A DNA stretch of 10,881 nucleotides from Firmicutes bacterium UBA5774 (lineage in GTDB: Bacteria > Bacillota > Clostridia > Peptostreptococcales > Anaerovoracaceae). Of this stretch, positions 1-7,014 are shown piece after piece. Location of the stretch: NCBI GenBank assembly GCA_002418625.1, contig DIEM01000041.1, positions 44,605 to 55,485 on the forward strand, given 5' to 3'. The notes beneath the pieces are model-generated. The model saw only the letters and a program-made list of their open reading frames with translations. It did no database searches and had not been told where the DNA came from. Within the stretch, counting starts at the first letter, position 1. Each line of letters begins with the position of its first letter. The translations under genes were made by a program, and so were the position numbers.

Positions 1-693
1 CTGCCGAGGCCGATCAGCATCTGCATGCACGACGCCACGGCACTGACATTGGTTTATGGGGTCGTAGGAGAAGGAACGGCCGAGTTTTCAGGCTATGTGG
101 AAGGAAGCACGATCCGTGTCAGCACACCGCTTGGCAACGGCTTTGATATCAGAGGCATCATATCCGAACAGGGATCCGGCAGCACCGCTCCTGATAAAAC
201 GGCCCGTGCGAAGGCCGTGCTCGTCGGCGGAGGGATCGGTGTGCCGCCGCTGGCAGGGCTGGCACGGGAACTCGTTTCAGCCGGCATTGGATGCACGGCG
301 GTATTGGGATTCCGGGACGAGCCGTTCCTGGTCGATCTGTTCGAAAGCATGGGCGTTGAAACACTTGTCTCAACTGACAGCGGCAGATACGGCCGCAGGG
401 GGACGACGCTGGATGCGATCAGGGGCGCCGGCATTGATAGCGGCCATTTTTTTGCCTGCGGTCCGAAGGCCATGCTCAGGTCACTGAACGCGTATTGTAC
501 GGAAATATCGGCGCCGGTCCAGATTTCCATGGAGGAGCGGATGGGCTGCGGCTATGGCGCCTGTGTCGGCTGCGCCTGCAAGGTGTTCGACAGCTCGGAC
601 GGGGCTGAAGGATCCGACAGGAGGACAGTATATAAGAAAGTATGCACGGACGGCCCGGTATTCGACGGAAGGGATGTGGTCTGGGATGCATGA
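1..693 (+). CDS. pyrK: Dihydroorotate dehydrogenase B, electron transfer subunit (5' partial)
   Basis: This is the FAD/[2Fe-2S] subunit that passes electrons from the PyrD flavin to NAD+ in class 1B dihydroorotate dehydrogenase, a cytoplasmic heterotetramer. The reading frame is open from base 1, so the real start lies upstream; 230 codons are present and by family length roughly 25-30 residues are missing. Counting from base 1, residues 3-6 are the RPIS flavin-binding motif, PLGNGFD lies near 44-50, and a nucleotide-binding VLVGGGIGVPPLAGLA lies near 73-88. The C-terminal iron-sulfur cluster is C183-x4-C188-x2-C191-x23-C215, with another Cys at 193. The stretch before the last cysteine (SSDGAEGS region) looks longer than the spacing I recall for characterised PyrK. 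An internal ATG at 25 is not the start, because conserved sequence precedes it. The end overlaps pyrD by 8 bases, which suggests translational coupling. Confidence 0.95.
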   Translation: MPRPISICMHDATALTLVYGVVGEGTAEFSGYVEGSTIRVSTPLGNGFDIRGIISEQGSGSTAPDKTARAKAVLVGGGIGVPPLAGLARELVSAGIGCTAVLGFRDEPFLVDLFESMGVETLVSTDSGRYGRRGTTLDAIRGAGIDSGHFFACGPKAMLRSLNAYCTEISAPVQISMEERMGCGYGACVGCACKVFDSSDGAEGSDRRTVYKKVCTDGPVFDGRDVVWDA

Positions 694-1624
694 GATAAAA
701 GCGTCAGCCGGAACGGATTATCCGGATCTGAGGACCGAAATAGCTGGTATTGCGATGAAGAATCCTGTCACGACAGCCTCGGGCACTTTTTCGGCCCGTG
801 AAAGCGGGGCCTTTTATGATATCAGCCAGCTGGGTGCCGTGATCACCAAAGGTGTATCGAGCGTTGCCTGGGAAGGCAATCCTCCGCCGCGGATCGCCGA
901 GGCCTATGGCGGCATGCTGAATGCTGTCGGTCTTCAGAATCCCGGCGTGGAAAATTTGGTGGAGAACGAGCTTGAATATTTGAAGCGGTTTGACACCAGA
1001 GTCATTGTGAATGTGGCAGGAAGAAGCGTCGAGGAGTATTGCGACGCAGTCGAGATGCTTTCGGATGCGCCTGTCGATCTGCTTGAAATCAATATATCAT
1101 GCCCCAACATCAAGGAGGGCGGGATCGGTTTCGGCACAGACCCCAAAATGGCGGGGCTTGTTACGAGAGCGGTTCGAAAGGTTTCGAAGAGGCCATTCAT
1201 CATCAAGCTGACACCGAATGTGTCCGATATCGCGGATATAGCGCGCGCAGTGGAAGCTGAGGGCGCCGACGCGGTCTCGCTGATCAATACAATGCTCGGC
1301 ATGCGGATCGACGTTCATACGGGCAAGCCTGCCTTGCGCAATATAATGGGGGGACTGTCCGGACCTGCCGTCAAGCCGGTGGCAGTCAGGATGGTCTATC
1401 AGGTTAGAAGAGCGGTGCGGATACCCATCATCGGTCTCGGCGGCATCATGACAGGTGAAGACGCCGCCGAATTCATCATGGCCGGCGCAGACGCCATATC
1501 GGTCGGAACTGCGGCATTGATCGACCCGGCTGCGCCGGTGCGCATCAGGGACGAGCTCGCAGCATTCATGCTGAAGAACGGCTATAAAAGCATTAAGGAG
1601 ATTCGTGATGGATTTATCGGATAA
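686..1624 (+). CDS. pyrD: Dihydroorotate dehydrogenase B, catalytic subunit
   Basis: This FMN enzyme oxidises dihydroorotate to orotate, the fourth step of UMP synthesis, and works with PyrK. The predicted protein has 312 residues, normal for the class 1B catalytic subunit. Residues 22-34 (IAMKNPVTTASGT) are the typical N-terminal signature. NISCPN at 136-141 carries Cys139, the catalytic base that marks class 1 enzymes; class 2 has Ser. IKLTPN (K174), GGLSGPA (222-228) and GLGGI (250-254) are flavin and phosphate-binding elements of the TIM barrel. I chose ATG 686, inside the end of pyrK, because homology begins just after it and GGAAGGG at 667-673 can serve as ribosome binding site; ATG 674 is in frame but would sit directly on that site. 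The frame stays open further upstream, but there it merely overlaps pyrK. It overlaps pyrE by 17 bases. Confidence 0.95.
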   Translation: MHEIKASAGTDYPDLRTEIAGIAMKNPVTTASGTFSARESGAFYDISQLGAVITKGVSSVAWEGNPPPRIAEAYGGMLNAVGLQNPGVENLVENELEYLKRFDTRVIVNVAGRSVEEYCDAVEMLSDAPVDLLEINISCPNIKEGGIGFGTDPKMAGLVTRAVRKVSKRPFIIKLTPNVSDIADIARAVEAEGADAVSLINTMLGMRIDVHTGKPALRNIMGGLSGPAVKPVAVRMVYQVRRAVRIPIIGLGGIMTGEDAAEFIMAGADAISVGTAALIDPAAPVRIRDELAAFMLKNGYKSIKEIRDGFIG

Positions 1625-2285
1625 GAAAAAATTCGCGGAATTCATGGTCAGGGCAGGGGTCCTGACCTTTGGAGATTTCACGACTAAAAGCGGCAGAAAA
1701 ACGCCTTATTTCATTAATACCGGCAATTACAGGACCGGAAGCCAGATCGCGCGTCTCGGCGAATTTTATGCTTCATGCATAGCGGAAAATGTCGGCGGAA
1801 AAATAGATGCCCTTTTCGGGCCAGCGTACAAAGGGATCCCGCTTGCGGTGACCACCGCCATTGCTTTAGCCGATAAGCACGGCCGGGACATCAGCTTTTG
1901 CTTCAACCGGAAAGAGGAGAAGGACCATGGCGAAGGCGGATCCATGGTAGGCTACAAGCTGAAGGACGGCGACAGGATCCTGATGATCGAGGATGTGATC
2001 ACTGCCGGGACGGCGGTCAGGGAATGCCTGCCGATGATCAAAGCCGCGGCGGACGTTGAAATAGCGGGACTGGTCATATCCGCCGACAGGATGGAGCGCG
2101 GCAGCGGCAACAGGACCGCCATACAGGAAATCTATGAGGAATTCGGCATCAGGACCTATCCGATCATCACCGTCCGGCAGATCATCGATGTCCTGCATAA
2201 TGCTCCGGTTGATGGCAGGATTTTCATTGACGACGTGATGAAAGAGAAAATGGAAGCCTATCTTGAGCGATACTGCGTCAAATAG
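1608..2285 (+). CDS. pyrE: Orotate phosphoribosyltransferase
   Basis: It transfers orotate onto PRPP to make OMP, the step after PyrD. The predicted protein has 225 residues. The PRPP-binding signature LMIEDVITAGTA is at 125-136, with the acidic pair E128-D129. The flexible catalytic loop RKEEKDHGEGG is at 101-111, and the substrate-contact segment KSGRKTPYFIN is near 27-37. ATG 1608 is preferred over the adjacent in-frame GTG 1605: the AAGGAG at 1595-1600 lies 7 bases before the ATG but only 4 before the GTG. The start lies inside the end of pyrD, so translation is probably coupled. It is the last visible gene of the pyr cluster; the next gene on this strand begins 175 bases later behind its own promoter. 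No decarboxylase (pyrF) is visible and it may lie upstream of the window. Confidence 0.95.
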   Translation: MDLSDKKKFAEFMVRAGVLTFGDFTTKSGRKTPYFINTGNYRTGSQIARLGEFYASCIAENVGGKIDALFGPAYKGIPLAVTTAIALADKHGRDISFCFNRKEEKDHGEGGSMVGYKLKDGDRILMIEDVITAGTAVRECLPMIKAAADVEIAGLVISADRMERGSGNRTAIQEIYEEFGIRTYPIITVRQIIDVLHNAPVDGRIFIDDVMKEKMEAYLERYCVK

Positions 2286-2291
2286 GCGAGC

Positions 2292-2327
2292 TGCCGGCTT
2301 GGCTGGCCATGATGCGCGATGCCGGCA
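2292..2327 (+). terminator. Possible hairpin after pyrE (no T-tract)
   Basis: TGCCGGC at 2292-2298 pairs with GCCGGCA at 2321-2327 across a 22-base loop, starting 7 bases after the pyrE stop. No run of T follows, so it is not a standard intrinsic terminator. It could be an mRNA 3'-end stabiliser, a Rho-associated structure or chance in GC-rich sequence. Confidence 0.25.
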
Positions 2328-2399
2328 CGGCACCACTGCAGTTGCCGCCGCATGTTTGTTAAGATCAGGTTAAGTTTGATGGACAGGGATCGTGGATCA

Positions 2400-2428
2400 T
2401 TGTCTAAGGATCGATTTGATGCTATACT
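2400..2428 (+). promoter_or_regulatory. Sigma-70/SigA-type promoter for dnaE
   Basis: A -35 element TTGTCT at 2400-2405 and a -10 element TATACT at 2423-2428 are separated by exactly 17 bases; each matches the consensus at 4-5 of 6 positions. Transcription would begin near 2435, leaving a leader of about 26 bases that holds the dnaE ribosome binding site AGGAG at 2451-2455. It is the best plus-strand promoter I see between pyrE and dnaE, and it may serve the whole dnaE-pfkA-pyk-thiN unit. Confidence 0.6.
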
Positions 2429-2460
2429 GAACATAGTATTTTCAGATCCGAGGAGAATCT

Positions 2461-5400
2461 ATGAGCTTTGTCCATTTGCATGTCCATACCGAATACAGTC
2501 TGCTGGACGGCGCTGCCGGGATACCGAGGCTGATTGCCAAAGCCAAAGAGCTTGGGATGAGAGCCATCGCCATCACTGATCATGGCGTCATGTTCGGCGC
2601 AGTCGAGTTTTACAAGGAAGCCAAGAGGCAGGGGCTTAAGCCGATCATCGGCTGCGAGGTCTATACTGCCGCGCGTACCATGAAAGACAAGGACGCTGAT
2701 AAAGATAAATATCAGGGTCATCTTGTTTTGCTGGCCAAGAATGCCAAAGGCTATAAAAATCTCATGAAAATCGTATCGCTGGGATTCACGGAAGGTTTTT
2801 ACTATAAGCCCAGGATAGACTACAGCGTCCTCAGGGAGCACAGCGAAGGCCTGATCGCCCTTTCCGCCTGCCTGTCGGGCAACATCCAGCGCAAATTGCT
2901 CAATGACGATTATGACGGCGCAAAAAATGAAGCTATTGAATTGCTGGGCATCTTTGGCGAGGGCAATTTCTATCTCGAGCTTCAGGACCAGGGCTTGCCC
3001 GAGGAAGCAAAGATTCTACCGATGATCAGACGGATCCACAAGGAGACCGGGATACCGCTTGTAGCGACGAACGATGTGCATTATGTAGAAAAGCAGGACG
3101 CGGAAGCCCATGATGTTTTGCTATGCATCCAGACAGCAAGGACGGTGGACGATGAAAATCGCATGCGCTTTCCAAACGATCAGTTTTATCTGAAATCTCC
3201 GGAGGAAATGTCCCGGCTCTTCAACGATCTGCCTGATGCTATTGCCAATACTGTAAGGATCGCCGAGGAATGCAATTTTGATTATGAATTCGGCAAGATC
3301 TGGCTGCCGGATTTTTCCGCTCCCGATGGAAGGACCAACGAAAAGTATCTCAGGGAGCTCTGCTTCGATGGACTTTCAAAAAGATACGGGCAAATGAACG
3401 ACGAACTGATTGCCAGGCTTGAATATGAGCTTTCGACGATCAGAAAAATGGGCTATGTGGAATATTTCCTGATTGTATGGGATTTCATTGACTACGCGAA
3501 ACGAAACGGGATCATGGTAGGTCCGGGCAGGGGCTCGGCCGCAGGATCCCTGGTCGCTTACTGCCTTCGGATCACAGACATCGATCCAATCAAATACGGT
3601 CTTATATTTGAACGCTTTCTGAATCCCGAAAGAGTCAGCATGCCTGATATAGACATCGATTTCTGCTTTGAGCGCCGGCAGGAGGTCATCAATTATGTCA
3701 TTGAAAAATACGGCGCCGACAAAGTCGCCCAGATCATCACATTCGGAACGATGAAGGCGAAAGCCGCCGTCCGCGATGTGGGCAGGGCGCTGAACATGAG
3801 CTATGCGGAAGTCGACGCCATTGCGAAGAAGATCCCGTTCGATTTGAAGATGACGATCGACAAGGCGCTTGAAACCAACTCGGACCTCAGGAAGGATTAT
3901 GACGGCGACAAGAGGATCAGGCATCTCATCGACACAGCTCGGGCGCTTGAAGGCATGCCTCGCCATGCGTCGACCCATGCGGCCGGCGTCGTCATTTCAA
4001 AAGAGAGCATTGACGAATATGTGCCGCTTTATCTCGCGGAAAAAGGCATCAGTACCCAGTTCACTATGGGGACAATCGAGGAGCTCGGACTTCTGAAGAT
4101 GGATTTCCTCGGACTAAGGAATCTGACCGTCATCCGGGATGCGCTTGAACTTATCTGGAAGAATCATAATATCCATATCGATTTCTCCACTATGGAATAT
4201 GACGACAGGAAGGTTTATGAACTGATCAGCTCCGGCAACACGCTCGGCGTGTTCCAGCTTGAAAGTCCGGGCATGCGCCAGTTCATGAAAAACCTCAAAC
4301 CGGACTGCTTCGAGGATATCGTCGCCGGTGTTTCGCTTTACAGGCCCGGCCCGATGGATTCGATCCCGGCCTATATCCAAAACAAGAAGAATCCGGACAA
4401 AATCAAATATGTCCACAAGAGCCTCGAGCCGATCCTTTCCGTCACCTATGGCTGCCTGGTCTACCAGGAGCAGGTCATGCAGATCGTCAGGGATCTGGCA
4501 GGCTATTCTTATGGCAGAAGCGATCTTGTGCGCCGCGTCATGAGCAAAAAGAAAATGGCGGAAATGCTGAAGGAACAGGAGTATTTTGTCAACGGCAAGG
4601 CAGATGGAGCAGGGAATATTGAAATTCCGGGCTGTATCAGGAACGGGATCCCGAAGAAGGCGGCGGACGAAATCTATGGACAGATGGAAAAATTCGCCGA
4701 GTATGCCTTCAACAAATCCCATGCGGCGGCCTACGCCGTGCTGGCCTATGAGACGGCCTATCTGAAGCAATATTTTCCGATCGAGTTCATGGCGGCCCTT
4801 ATGACCAGCGTCATGGGCGATTCGGGCCAGGTGGCGAAATATATGCGCAATTGCGCGGAAATGGGCATTAAGGTGCTTCCGCCCTGCGTGAATGCCAGCG
4901 AGAAGAAATTTACCGTCGTGAATGGCGAGATCCGGTTCGGACTCCTTGGCGTCAAGAATGTGGGCGAAGGCGTCATTGACGCCATTGTCAGAATGAGACG
5001 CGACAAGGGTGTGCCGGACAGCTTCCGGACATTCATCGATCATATCGAAATATCTGAAATAAATAAGAAAGCGGTCGAAAGCCTGATCAAGGCCGGCGCC
5101 TTCGATTGCATGGGCAGGAAAAGAGCGGTGCTGCTTTCGGTATATGACAGGCTTATGGAATCCGCCCAGAACACTGCAAGAAAGAACCTGGAGGGTCAGC
5201 TGTCCCTGTTTCAGTCCCATACCGAAGCAATGCAGGATCCGGGCGGTGAAGACCGCATGCCGGATGTGGAGGAATTTGCGTCTGACATCATGCTGTCCAT
5301 GGAGAAGGAGATGCTGGGGCTTTATGTCACGGGCCATCCGCTGTCGGATTATGCCTCCAGGATCGAGAGGGTCTCGAGCGTCACGACGGAGGAGCTGATG

Positions 5401-5961
5401 CATGCGGAGGATAATGCCGAATTAAAGGACGGCATGATGGTGACGCTGGCGGGAATTATAACCAGCAAAAGGACGATGGTCACCAAGAATAACAAGATGA
5501 TGGCTTTCGTGCAGATGGAGGATCTGTATGGCTCCGTTGAAATCATTGTATTCCCGAATGTTTTCGAGAGCGTTTCATCGGAGATCAGGGAGGACAATGT
5601 CATCGTGGTCCATGGGAAATTGAATTTCAAGGAAGAAGAGGCTCCGAAGATCCTTGCGGAAAAAATAACGCCGCTTGTCATGCTGGATGATACCATGCCG
5701 ATGAAAAGCCCTCCGGCCCGCAAGCAGCCCAATGCAAAGCAAGCAGGATCCGGAGACGAAACGGTCAGGATCGATATACCGCCGGAGCTTGACGAGGGAC
5801 GCATACTGGAGGCTTTGAGGATCATACTGACGCGGTATCCCGGAGAGACGCCGGTGGTGATCGTTTCAGAAGGAAGCGGCCGGAAATTCAAGACGAAGAG
5901 GGATCTGTGGGTCAACGCGACGGAAGCGTTTTACGACGAAATATCAGGATTGCTGAACTGA
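2461..5961 (+). CDS. dnaE: DNA polymerase III subunit alpha (DnaE)
   Basis: This is a replicative C-family DNA polymerase of 1166 residues, close to the usual 1100-1170. Domains in order: PHP (about 1-210); palm, with GPGRGSAAGS at 354-363 and PDIDIDF at 395-401; thumb, fingers and helix-hairpin-helix region (to about 900); OB fold (about 990-1075, VTLAGIITSKR onward); and a C-terminal domain (1100-1166). The catalytic aspartates are D398, D400 and D548 (KMDFLG), by alignment with E. coli D401, D403 and D555. The nine PHP metal-ligand positions appear intact (H7, H9, D16, H41, E66, H87, C137, D205, H207). QLSLF at 913-917 fits the sliding-clamp-binding consensus. The architecture is DnaE, not PolC, as there is no inserted exonuclease domain. 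Bacillota usually also encode PolC, so it may be either the main or the primer-extending polymerase. ATG 2461 follows AGGAG by 5 bases. pfkA begins 43 bases after the stop. Confidence 0.97.
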   Translation: MSFVHLHVHTEYSLLDGAAGIPRLIAKAKELGMRAIAITDHGVMFGAVEFYKEAKRQGLKPIIGCEVYTAARTMKDKDADKDKYQGHLVLLAKNAKGYKNLMKIVSLGFTEGFYYKPRIDYSVLREHSEGLIALSACLSGNIQRKLLNDDYDGAKNEAIELLGIFGEGNFYLELQDQGLPEEAKILPMIRRIHKETGIPLVATNDVHYVEKQDAEAHDVLLCIQTARTVDDENRMRFPNDQFYLKSPEEMSRLFNDLPDAIANTVRIAEECNFDYEFGKIWLPDFSAPDGRTNEKYLRELCFDGLSKRYGQMNDELIARLEYELSTIRKMGYVEYFLIVWDFIDYAKRNGIMVGPGRGSAAGSLVAYCLRITDIDPIKYGLIFERFLNPERVSMPDIDIDFCFERRQEVINYVIEKYGADKVAQIITFGTMKAKAAVRDVGRALNMSYAEVDAIAKKIPFDLKMTIDKALETNSDLRKDYDGDKRIRHLIDTARALEGMPRHASTHAAGVVISKESIDEYVPLYLAEKGISTQFTMGTIEELGLLKMDFLGLRNLTVIRDALELIWKNHNIHIDFSTMEYDDRKVYELISSGNTLGVFQLESPGMRQFMKNLKPDCFEDIVAGVSLYRPGPMDSIPAYIQNKKNPDKIKYVHKSLEPILSVTYGCLVYQEQVMQIVRDLAGYSYGRSDLVRRVMSKKKMAEMLKEQEYFVNGKADGAGNIEIPGCIRNGIPKKAADEIYGQMEKFAEYAFNKSHAAAYAVLAYETAYLKQYFPIEFMAALMTSVMGDSGQVAKYMRNCAEMGIKVLPPCVNASEKKFTVVNGEIRFGLLGVKNVGEGVIDAIVRMRRDKGVPDSFRTFIDHIEISEINKKAVESLIKAGAFDCMGRKRAVLLSVYDRLMESAQNTARKNLEGQLSLFQSHTEAMQDPGGEDRMPDVEEFASDIMLSMEKEMLGLYVTGHPLSDYASRIERVSSVTTEELMHAEDNAELKDGMMVTLAGIITSKRTMVTKNNKMMAFVQMEDLYGSVEIIVFPNVFESVSSEIREDNVIVVHGKLNFKEEEAPKILAEKITPLVMLDDTMPMKSPPARKQPNAKQAGSGDETVRIDIPPELDEGRILEALRIILTRYPGETPVVIVSEGSGRKFKTKRDLWVNATEAFYDEISGLLN

Positions 5962-6004
5962 AAATATACGAACGGTCGGGCATGATCGGGAAAGGCGGAT
6001 ATTT

Positions 6005-6967
6005 ATGAAACGGATAGGAGTACTGACAAGCGGCGGCGACGCCCCCGGCATGAACGCCGCGATCAGAGCGGTGGTGCGGACTGGTATATTCAACGGCATG
6101 GAGGTCTGCGGCATCAGGCGGGGTTACGAAGGCATGATCGACGGAGATATAGTTGAAATGGATATTTCCAGTGTATCGGACATCATCCAGCGGGGCGGAA
6201 CGATCCTCAGAACCGCCAGGAGCCAGAGGTTCATGACGCCTGAGGGTTTTGACAGAGCGGTCTGCATGCTCGAAAATTTCAAGATCGAAGGCATTGTCGT
6301 GATAGGAGGAGACGGCTCCTTCAGGGGTGGAGCAGACCTGACAAAGGCGGGCGTGCCGTTCATCGGCATACCGGGAACGATCGACAATGATCTCGCGTAT
6401 ACGGATTATACGCTGGGATTTGATACGGCAGTCAATACCGTGCTCGGTGCCGTTAGCAACATCAGGGATACCTCCTCATCCCACGGCAGGACGACCGTCA
6501 TCGAGGTTATGGGACGAAACTGCGGTGATATCGCGCTTTACGCAGGGCTTGCCGGCGGAGCCGAGGCGATTTTGATCCCTGAGGAAAAGCCGGATATCAA
6601 GGGGATATGCAGAGATATCATCAGTGGTAAAAACCGCGGCAAACTTCACAGCATCATCATGCGGGCTGAAGGTGTCGGGATCACATCGGAAGAGCTCGTA
6701 AAGGCAATCACAGACAAGACGGGATCCGAAACAAAGCTTGTCGTGCTTGGCTATATCCAAAGGGGCGGCAGCCCGACGGCCGCGGACAGGATCCTTGCCA
6801 GCAGGCTGGGATGCAGGGCCGTGGAATTGCTCTTGAGCAACAGTGCCAGCAGGGCCGTCGGTGTCTCGGGGGGCGCGCTGGTGGATTATGAAATAACGGA
6901 AGCCCTGGGAATGACCCGTCCGAAGTCGGACCGGCTCATGGAGCTTGCGAGGATCCTGTCGATCTGA
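6005..6967 (+). CDS. pfkA: ATP-dependent 6-phosphofructokinase
   Basis: It phosphorylates fructose 6-phosphate to the 1,6-bisphosphate, the committed step of glycolysis. At 320 residues it has the size of the bacterial homotetrameric enzyme. GGDAPGMNAAIR is at 10-21, GGDGS at 101-105 and PGTIDND at 123-129 with catalytic D127. Gly104 and Gly124 point to ATP as phosphate donor; pyrophosphate-dependent forms carry Asp and Lys there. Substrate residues R162, E222 and R253 (E. coli 252) are present, but the residues matching E. coli R243 and H249 are K244 and Y250. At the effector site R21, R25, S58, D59, R154, E187, R211 and K213 are kept, while R54 is Ile. Weak purine-rich sequence (GGGAAAGGCGG, about 5989-5999) precedes ATG 6005. 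It lies between dnaE and pyk with short gaps, so it is probably cotranscribed with them. Confidence 0.96.
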   Translation: MKRIGVLTSGGDAPGMNAAIRAVVRTGIFNGMEVCGIRRGYEGMIDGDIVEMDISSVSDIIQRGGTILRTARSQRFMTPEGFDRAVCMLENFKIEGIVVIGGDGSFRGGADLTKAGVPFIGIPGTIDNDLAYTDYTLGFDTAVNTVLGAVSNIRDTSSSHGRTTVIEVMGRNCGDIALYAGLAGGAEAILIPEEKPDIKGICRDIISGKNRGKLHSIIMRAEGVGITSEELVKAITDKTGSETKLVVLGYIQRGGSPTAADRILASRLGCRAVELLLSNSASRAVGVSGGALVDYEITEALGMTRPKSDRLMELARILSI

Positions 6968-6998
6968 TTTGAACGATTGAAGCACATGAAAGACAGAA

Positions 6999-7014
6999 GA
7001 GGTGAATAAATTTG
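6999..7014 (+). promoter_or_regulatory. Strong ribosome binding site fixing the TTG start of pyk
   Basis: GAGGTGA at 6999-7005 lies 6 bases before TTG 7012-7014. Translation from this TTG gives MKRTKIICTIGPAS, the usual pyruvate kinase N-terminus, and the next in-frame Met (residue 28) would cut off conserved sequence. This decides the start despite the rare codon. Confidence 0.85.

Noticed and set aside
554..685. A longer N-terminus for PyrD (44 extra residues from ATG 554)
   Set aside because: The extra stretch lies wholly within conserved pyrK sequence in another frame, and PyrD homology begins just after ATG 686.
2319..2579. A plus-strand 86-codon frame across the pyrE-dnaE gap
   Set aside because: It runs through the dnaE promoter into dnaE in another frame, with no ribosome binding site and no coding character.
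4114..5403. A 429-codon open frame on the minus strand inside dnaE
   Set aside because: It is the antisense shadow of dnaE: low-complexity His/Arg/Asp-rich product, no recognisable motif, no ribosome binding site, and DnaE on the other strand has full family conservation.
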